NCBI RefSeq assembly: GCF_000975155.1
Contig: NZ_BBRG01000001.1
Coordinates: 1,004,313 to 1,068,312, forward strand
Reading direction: 5' to 3'
DNA length: 64,000 bases
From: Demequina globuliformis
Lineage (GTDB): Bacteria; Actinomycetota; Actinomycetes; Actinomycetales; Demequinaceae
How positions within the stretch are numbered: position 1 is the stretch's first letter; every line of letters begins with the position of its first letter. Positions 58,561 to 64,000 of the stretch are shown here, in pieces. The notes beneath the pieces were generated by a model. That model was not told where the DNA came from. It searched no databases and was given only the letters and a program-made list of their open reading frames with translations. A program made the translations under genes and the position numbers.

Positions 58561-59963
58561 GCGCTTCGAACAAGACGCTAAGGCCACTCACGCAAGCCGC
58601 TAGGCGACGGCCCGCGGCCCCTGTCCGCATCATCCACATCGGCTTGGGTGCGTTTCATCGCTCGCATCAGGCCTGGTACACGGCGCACGCCTCCGACGCC
58701 AGCGAGTGGGGCATTGCGGCGTTCACCGGGCGTGCAGGCGGCAGCGGAGATGCCATGTTGAAGGTCCTCCGCGACCAGGACTGCCTTTACACGCTGACAA
58801 CCCGTGGTCCGTCCGAGGACGAGGTCGAGGTGATCGACTCGATCGTCGCCGCCCACTCGATCACCGACGGGGACGCGTTCATGGCCTACCTCGAGCGCCC
58901 ATCCACCGCAATCGTGACCACGACGGTTACTGAGGCGGGATACCGACTCGACGCCGATGGGGAACCGGATTGGAGCGATCCTGTGGTCTCGGCGGACGTC
59001 GCAAGCCTGGCTAGCGGGGGCGCCGGAAGCACTCCCCTCGCACTCATTACTGTGGGACTTGAGGCGCGACGACGCGCGGGCGCAGGGCCGATCGCCATCT
59101 TGCCGTGCGACAACATGCCAAACAACGGGAGCACGGTGCGTCGCGCCGTGCTTTCGTATGCGTCCCGAGTCTCCGAGCAGCTCGTCGAGTGGGTCGAGAC
59201 CCAAGTAGCGTTCGTGTCGACGTCCGTCGATCGGATCACGCCGCGGTTCTCCGATGGCGACGTCGACGGCCCGCGTCGGGCCGGGATTGTCGATGAAATC
59301 CCGGTCGTGACCGAGCCCTTCGCCAGTTGGATCCTGTGTGGCGACTTCCCAGCAGGGCGCCCTCACTGGGAGAGCGCTGGGGCACAGTTCACTGAGGACA
59401 TCACCCCATTCGACACGAGAAAGCTGTGGTTGCTCAATGGCGCCCACACCGCTCTCGCGGCCCTCGGCCTCGCTCGCGGCGCAGAGACCGTTGCCTCTGC
59501 AACCCGCGATGCGACCTGCCGGAGCTTGGTCGAGGGATTCTGGTCCGAGGCTGTCCGCCACCTCCCCGGCTTCGTCGATAGCGATAGGTACTGCCGCGAC
59601 CTGTGGGAGCGGTTCGACAACCCGCGGATTGCACATCGCTTGAAGCAAATTGCCGAGGATTCCTCGACGAAGCTCACGATTCGGGTAGCGCCCGTGGCGC
59701 TCGCCGAGCTTGCGGCTCATCGTTCGGCGGATGGTAGTGCAGCGGTGCTAGCGAGTTGGATCAACGTCGTGCTGCACCATGGCAGATATCGCGACGCTCA
59801 AGCCGACGACATCGACAACGCACTCGGGAAGACGGACCCCGTCGCGGCGCTTATCGCGTTGGTGAGCGAGACCCTCGCACGGTCCGGAGGCTTTGTTGAA
59901 CAAGTGCGCGCGCACGTGCGCGACGACCCGTCTCGCACCGTCGCGGGGAGCAACGGCGCCTAG
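58557..59963 (+). CDS. uxuB: Fructuronate reductase (mannitol dehydrogenase family)
   Basis: 468 residues from the GTG overlapping the uxaC stop (GTGA). The NAD-binding motif is IHIGLGAFHRSHQAWYT, then GPIAILPCDNMPNNG, VDRITPR, KLWLLNGAHTALAALGLARG with the catalytic lysine and histidine, and KLTIRVAPVALAEL. It reduces D-fructuronate to D-mannonate with NADH, linking UxaC to UxuA. The family includes mannitol dehydrogenases; context decides for the uronate activity. It converges with the esterase gene 18 bp away. Confidence 0.92.
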   Translation: MSASNKTLRPLTQAARRRPAAPVRIIHIGLGAFHRSHQAWYTAHASDASEWGIAAFTGRAGGSGDAMLKVLRDQDCLYTLTTRGPSEDEVEVIDSIVAAHSITDGDAFMAYLERPSTAIVTTTVTEAGYRLDADGEPDWSDPVVSADVASLASGGAGSTPLALITVGLEARRRAGAGPIAILPCDNMPNNGSTVRRAVLSYASRVSEQLVEWVETQVAFVSTSVDRITPRFSDGDVDGPRRAGIVDEIPVVTEPFASWILCGDFPAGRPHWESAGAQFTEDITPFDTRKLWLLNGAHTALAALGLARGAETVASATRDATCRSLVEGFWSEAVRHLPGFVDSDRYCRDLWERFDNPRIAHRLKQIAEDSSTKLTIRVAPVALAELAAHRSADGSAAVLASWINVVLHHGRYRDAQADDIDNALGKTDPVAALIALVSETLARSGGFVEQVRAHVRDDPSRTVAGSNGA

Positions 59964-59981
59964 TCCTTCAGAGCTCGTGCG

Positions 59982-60974
59982 TTACGAAGCGGGATGCCCA
60001 GCCTCAGCCCACGCCTGTTCGAGAAAAGTCCTGACCTGGCGCACCTGCTCGCGGTCCTCGGGGGCACGGCCCATGAACAGACCGTGAGGCGCCCCCTCCC
60101 AGACGTGCAGTTCTGCACGCACTCCAGCGGCGAGTAGTTTGCGATGAAGCCGCACAGTGTCGGAGAGCAGAAAATCACGAGTTCCTGCCGTGAGGATCGT
60201 CGGAGGAAATTCTGCGGTGAACTCCCCGAAAAGCGGGGAGATGTACGGATCCTCGAGACTGTGTTCCCCCGCATACCGCCGGGACATGTTCGCGATGCCC
60301 CCAGGAATCACCGTGAATCCGTTGGTCACATGCGTGTCGCCGGCGGACGTGAGGTCTACCGGCGGCGAGAGCAGCATCGCCGCGGCCGGCATCGGCAGAC
60401 CTTCATCGCGAATGCGTAGGAGCATGGCTGCAGTGAGGTTGGCACCACCCGACTGGCCGCCGATCGCGATCGCGGAGGCATCCGTCGTGCTGAGCAGGTG
60501 CCGATAGACGGTCATGCAGTCGTCGAGACCTGCGGGATATGGGTGATCTGGGAGCTGGCGGTAGTCCATTCCCCACGTGCGCACCCCATAGTTGCCCGCA
60601 AGCAGGCTCGTCGAGACCCGCGCCGACTCGCCTCCGCCGAACGTGAACCCTCCTCCGTGGATCGCAAAGAGCACACGCTCATCCTCGCTGTCGTGATCGA
60701 GAGGCTCCGCGACGTAATAGCGGGCGCCGTCCGCAACGGACGCGCGGGCGAGTGTCGTCGGCGCACCGTCAATCACGGCACCCGTCGTAGCAAGTGCAAG
60801 GCCCGTGATCGTGCCCTCGTCGGTCGCACGTGCAACGGCAGCGTGTTCGTACCACCCAGCATCGTCGTCCGGTTCAGGGTCCGCGACCATCGGTCGCTGT
60901 GCGGCGGCGGCAAGGACCGCCTGTGCTTCTGCACTAATGGTGGCCGGAACCGGAAACACTGGCTCGTTCGACAT
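59982..60974 (-). CDS. HSL-type alpha/beta hydrolase (esterase)
   Basis: 330 residues from ATG 60974, with GGAGGAG 8 nt upstream. HGGGF oxyanion motif, WGMDYRQLPDHPYPA, nucleophile GGQSGG (serine between Gln and Gly), and GAPHGLF with the catalytic histidine. It is the intact relative of the remnant at 38257 and of the first domain of the protein at 46705. It lies downstream of a TetR gene on the same strand (93-bp gap), so it has a nearby regulator. Probably deacylates an imported glycoside. Confidence 0.88.
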   Translation of the reverse strand: MSNEPVFPVPATISAEAQAVLAAAAQRPMVADPEPDDDAGWYEHAAVARATDEGTITGLALATTGAVIDGAPTTLARASVADGARYYVAEPLDHDSEDERVLFAIHGGGFTFGGGESARVSTSLLAGNYGVRTWGMDYRQLPDHPYPAGLDDCMTVYRHLLSTTDASAIAIGGQSGGANLTAAMLLRIRDEGLPMPAAAMLLSPPVDLTSAGDTHVTNGFTVIPGGIANMSRRYAGEHSLEDPYISPLFGEFTAEFPPTILTAGTRDFLLSDTVRLHRKLLAAGVRAELHVWEGAPHGLFMGRAPEDREQVRQVRTFLEQAWAEAGHPAS

Positions 60975-61067
60975 GGCGGCTGCTCCTCCGTTGGATCGGT
61001 GATCTGCGATCACGCTTACCGCGAGTACGTCTCGTGATTCGATCGTACTATGTAACGTACTCGACGG

Positions 61068-61712
61068 CTAGGTCTCCCGAGCAGAATCGACTCCGCGACC
61101 CGACAGATCGAGCCCTGCCAGCAGCAGTTCGCCAACTTCGGCCAAAACCTCGATCCGTGTCCCCTCCATACCGCTTCCGATGTCGCCCACCTGCACACCT
61201 GCGATGACATTCGCAAGGATCTGCGCGACCAAGGTGGGGTTCACAGCCCGCATTGCGCCGGCCTCGACAGCCTCGCGCACGAGCTGCTCGACGTACGCCG
61301 CAGCGTCTCTCTGCCCTTGTGCATGGACCATCGCGACGGGCTCGTAACTCACGAGATCGACAAAGAAGGAAATCGAGGCACCATCGACCGCCTCGCCCAC
61401 TGCCACGAGGTAACGGGAAAGACGACGGGCTCGGTCCGGTTCCGACTCGATGGCACTAGCGATACCCGCATTGATCCGCGCATAGAAATGTCCCACCACA
61501 GAGACGACAATCTGCTCGCGACTGTTGGCGACGAGGTAGAGCGTCGACTTAGAGCAACGCAGGCGCCGACACATCTCCTCGACCGTCAGAGTGGCGAACC
61601 CATCCTCAACGAAGAGCCTAAGGAGGCGATCCATGACGTCGAGACGTCTGCGGTCTGCGTCGTGGTGAAAACCCCGTGCACGCGCGCGCGCCAACCCATG
61701 TTCAGTGCTCAT
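61068..61712 (-). CDS. TetR family transcriptional regulator
   Basis: 214 residues from ATG 61712. HTH: MDRLLRLFVEDGFATLTVEEMCRRLRCSKSTLYLVANSREQIVV, with YLVANS replacing the usual YYHFxSK turn. The C-terminal ligand domain is normal in size (TetR_C-like YEPVAMVHAQGQRDAAAYVEQLV). The gap to the esterase downstream holds AGTACGTTACATAGTAC (61047-61063), a possible operator. Target and ligand unknown; the esterase is the obvious candidate. Confidence 0.82.
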   Translation of the reverse strand: MSTEHGLARARARGFHHDADRRRLDVMDRLLRLFVEDGFATLTVEEMCRRLRCSKSTLYLVANSREQIVVSVVGHFYARINAGIASAIESEPDRARRLSRYLVAVGEAVDGASISFFVDLVSYEPVAMVHAQGQRDAAAYVEQLVREAVEAGAMRAVNPTLVAQILANVIAGVQVGDIGSGMEGTRIEVLAEVGELLLAGLDLSGRGVDSARET

Positions 61713-61835
61713 GGAGAGATCTTGCCACTGGGCTACACGCGGCCACACGATGCCAATCGAACGCGCCGGAAGCCGAGATCACACCATATCGATTGATCGG
61801 TCACGATTTCTCGTACCCCTAGACGGGTCCGGCAA

Positions 61836-63638
61836 CTAATCGCTGGAGTCCGCATGTGAGGGCTTAGTTCCGCGCAGCGCAGACCACCGTTGCCGGAGGT
61901 CGTGCGCAACGGCCTTGGGCCGCCGGTCGCGGGTGAAGACGCCCTTCTTGTTGCCGTCGACGCGGTGAATGCCATTCGAAGTCTGGAAGTCCGCAAAGTT
62001 CCAGATCTGCTCGCCGACGAACTGCGGGATGCTGTCGAAGACCCGGTGGTTCATCTCGAGATACGCACGCTGGTATTCCTCGGACCAAGGCGCTTCCCAG
62101 ACCGAATTGACGCCAGCCAACGTGTCAGCGCCGTACTCGGTCATCATCATCGGCTTGTCATACTTCTCCGCCCACTTACCCATCTCCCCAGCCAGGTAGA
62201 CCTCGGCGAGCTGTAGATCACCCACTGCGACATACCAGCCGTAGTAACGGTTGAGGCAGAGAACATCGAAGAGCTGCGCAATGCGGTCGTTGTCTGGCTG
62301 CGCGAACATCACTGCGGCATAGCAGACCGGTCGCGTCGGGTCGAGGCTCCGCGTCAGCTCGACGAGAGGCTCGAAGTACTCGAGCGCACCCTCCTCGTTC
62401 GAAGCTGGCTCGTTTGCGATGCACCACATCACGACCGACGGGTGGTTCTTGTCGCGACCGATCAGCTCCCGAATATGCTGCGCGTGCACGGCCTGTGTGA
62501 CGTCGTTGCAGGTCTCGGGAGAAAACGTCGGTCGATTGGGCTCTCCGGTAAGACCCGAGGCGACCCCAAGGTTGAGCCCCACTGCCGCCGTCTCGTCAAT
62601 CACCACAATGCCGTGCCTATCGGCGAAGTCCATGACTTCCTCGGCGTACGGGTAGTGCGAGGTGCGGAAGGAGTTCGCGCCGATCCAGTCGAGCAGTTGG
62701 AAGTCGTGAACAAGGTACGCGTCGTCGTGCCCCTTGCCGCGGATCGCAGTGTCCTCGTGCTTACCGAAGCCGGTGAAGTAGAACGGCTCTCCATTGATCA
62801 GGAACTCGCTCCCTCGCACCTCTACGGTGCGCACACCGAAGGTCTGGGGATAGGTATCGACAACAGAGTCGTCCACCACTGCCTCCACCTGCAGGGTGTA
62901 GAGATACGCCGCTCCGGGCTGCCAAAGGTTGACGTCGCGGATGACGACGACGCCCTCCGCGCCTGTGGCGGCACCGACTTCGGTGCCTGTGGCATCGACC
63001 GCGCGAACGCGGACCTCAGCGTCACCGCTCGTGTGCACGCGATACCCCACTCGGCCCGCGCCGTCGATCACATCCGTCGTGACGGTGACGTCCGTGACGC
63101 TGACCTGCGGGATGCTGACGAGCCAGACGGAACGCGCAAGTCCCGCGTAGTTGTAGAAATCATGAAGGTACGTCTGCTTGCGCCTGCCAAGCATGTCGAC
63201 CGACACGGTGCCAGGCGGAATGGTCTCGTTGGTGAGCTCGTTGTTGACGCCGATCGTCAATCGGAACGTGCCGCCCGCTTCGACCTTGTCCGTGACGTCG
63301 ACTGCGAATGGCAGGTAGCCGCCCACGTGGCCGCCGACGAAGTCGTCGTCCACGTACACGGCACCTTCGTGGGTCGCGGCGTCGATACGGATGAGGATGC
63401 GCTCGCCGTCCCAGCCACGGGGGACCTGAACGTCCCGCTGGTACCACACCCATCCCACGTGGTCCCGAATGGCAGGGTCGATAAACTGGTCGTTGTAGCT
63501 TGCGGGCACAGCTGCTTCGAGCCCCGAGTTCAGCGCGCCTGTCCAGGGGCGCTCGACTCCTTCGCGTGCGATGTCGAAGTCCCAGAGTCCATCGAGCTTG
63601 ATGGCTTCACGGGTTGCGGTGGCTACTGGCTTGAGCAT
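61836..63638 (-). CDS. uidA: GH2 family beta-glucuronidase
   Basis: 600 residues from ATG 63638, with AAAGGAG upstream. Domains: sugar-binding jelly roll (1-180, including VGWVWYQRDVQVP), immunoglobulin-like domain (180-285), catalytic barrel (285-600) with FTGFGKHEDTAIRGKG, FRTSHYPYAEEVMDFADRHGIVVIDE, acid/base E410 (IANEP), nucleophile E501 (MMTEYGAD) and EQIWNFADF. The motif NKKGVFTRDRRPK near the end contains the N-x-K pair that recognises the glucuronate carboxylate, the best sequence mark for true beta-glucuronidase. It frees glucuronate for the uxaC pathway. Cytoplasmic. Confidence 0.93.
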   Translation of the reverse strand: MLKPVATATREAIKLDGLWDFDIAREGVERPWTGALNSGLEAAVPASYNDQFIDPAIRDHVGWVWYQRDVQVPRGWDGERILIRIDAATHEGAVYVDDDFVGGHVGGYLPFAVDVTDKVEAGGTFRLTIGVNNELTNETIPPGTVSVDMLGRRKQTYLHDFYNYAGLARSVWLVSIPQVSVTDVTVTTDVIDGAGRVGYRVHTSGDAEVRVRAVDATGTEVGAATGAEGVVVIRDVNLWQPGAAYLYTLQVEAVVDDSVVDTYPQTFGVRTVEVRGSEFLINGEPFYFTGFGKHEDTAIRGKGHDDAYLVHDFQLLDWIGANSFRTSHYPYAEEVMDFADRHGIVVIDETAAVGLNLGVASGLTGEPNRPTFSPETCNDVTQAVHAQHIRELIGRDKNHPSVVMWCIANEPASNEEGALEYFEPLVELTRSLDPTRPVCYAAVMFAQPDNDRIAQLFDVLCLNRYYGWYVAVGDLQLAEVYLAGEMGKWAEKYDKPMMMTEYGADTLAGVNSVWEAPWSEEYQRAYLEMNHRVFDSIPQFVGEQIWNFADFQTSNGIHRVDGNKKGVFTRDRRPKAVAHDLRQRWSALRGTKPSHADSSD

Positions 63639-63667
63639 GCTGCTCCTTTTCGTTGAGAGAGCGCCGT

Positions 63668-64000
63668 TCAGTGTGTGTCCAACTGAAGACGCCAGGTCCA
63701 GGTGTAGCTGTCCTTGTCCAGGCGGGTCGCCTGATCGGCGTCGGGACCGAGGCGAGCGGATCCCACGCCTCGCTGAGCGATGTCGAGGTGAACGATCGCG
63801 GTGTCGCGAGTCGGCACCTCCCACCAGTGATTGTGCGCCTCAAGGTCAGCGATGGTTCGTCGGGCGACGTTGAGGTGCAGGGGATGCGCGTGCTGCGTCC
63901 GGACCGTGCCTGCGGGGCCAGAGATGCGCGTCGTGAGCGTGCCGCCACGGCTGCCGGACTCCTGCGGGACGATGTACGGCGTTGCGAAATCGTCAAGGGG
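63668..64000 (-). CDS. C-terminal part of a LacZ-type GH2 beta-galactosidase (5' part beyond window)
   Basis: The last 110 residues are visible and the frame is open at the right edge. PYIVPQESGSRGG, HPLHLNVARRTIADLEAHNHWWEVPTRDTAIVHLDIAQRGVGSARLGPD and the ending SYTWTWRLQ match domain 5 (beta-galactosidase small chain) of LacZ. The catalytic part is outside the window. The gene is 29 bp upstream of uidA on the same strand, so the two are probably one operon. Confidence 0.85.
   Translation of the reverse strand, partial: PLDDFATPYIVPQESGSRGGTLTTRISGPAGTVRTQHAHPLHLNVARRTIADLEAHNHWWEVPTRDTAIVHLDIAQRGVGSARLGPDADQATRLDKDSYTWTWRLQLDTH

Noticed and set aside
63607-63996. Minus-strand Arg/Ser/Thr-rich frame at the right edge
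   Set aside because: The LacZ domain-5 frame, which has clear family motifs, occupies the same strand in another phase.

Overview
The window comes from a high-GC actinobacterium, most likely of the order Micrococcales (inference). The signs are GC-rich third codon positions, a branched-chain-type E1a/E1b/E2 operon, SigE-type sigma and CPBP families typical of the group, and many start codons preceded at 6-7 nt by a TAnnnT -10 box, as expected for leaderless mRNAs. There are about 50 genes. I recognise no tRNA, rRNA or CRISPR array.

Region 1 (1-27500) is mostly housekeeping. It opens with two GH3 glycosidases on the minus strand (the first runs off the left edge) facing a TetR gene across two matching operators. 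Next come a UDP-glucose pyrophosphorylase, a membrane protein, a cluster of DnaA-box-like sites (7975-8374), a CopD-CtaG fusion, a winged-helix protein, the keto-acid dehydrogenase operon, a two-gene polysaccharide-type ABC exporter, a HisC-like aminotransferase, a holin-like membrane protein, a WXG100-like/hydrolase pair, purB, a MOSC protein, an ECF sigma factor with its membrane partner, a CPBP protease and an 831-aa LPG-synthase-like membrane protein with a pseudokinase-like middle.

Region 2 (27500-37420) is a Tn7-like transposition island: TnsA-, TnsB- and TnsC-like genes in one tightly packed operon, followed by two large proteins of a kind I have not seen described. Each has a TniQ-like N-terminus, four or five tandem zinc ribbons and a C-terminal IS402/DUF4096-like domain. 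Two clusters of related short direct repeats flank the island. This is the best candidate for an undescribed system.

Region 3 (37680-40000) is decaying DNA beside the island: a TetR gene with an early stop, a hydrolase remnant with an internal deletion and a phosphotriesterase homologue frameshifted in a G run.

Region 4 (40070-64000) is a carbohydrate-utilisation locus for glucuronic-acid-containing glycans. A GH2 beta-glucuronidase-like enzyme, a second GH2, a GH3, several esterases and a GPH symporter provide release and uptake. UxaC, UxuB, UxuA, KdgK and Eda form a complete route from glucuronate to pyruvate and glyceraldehyde 3-phosphate. Two LacI regulators and one TetR regulator lie inside it. 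Repeated operator-like palindromes (four TTGGCAA-type, three GTGT..ACAC-type, one TGGCACAG-type) tie the promoters together. The window ends inside a LacZ-type beta-galactosidase gene.
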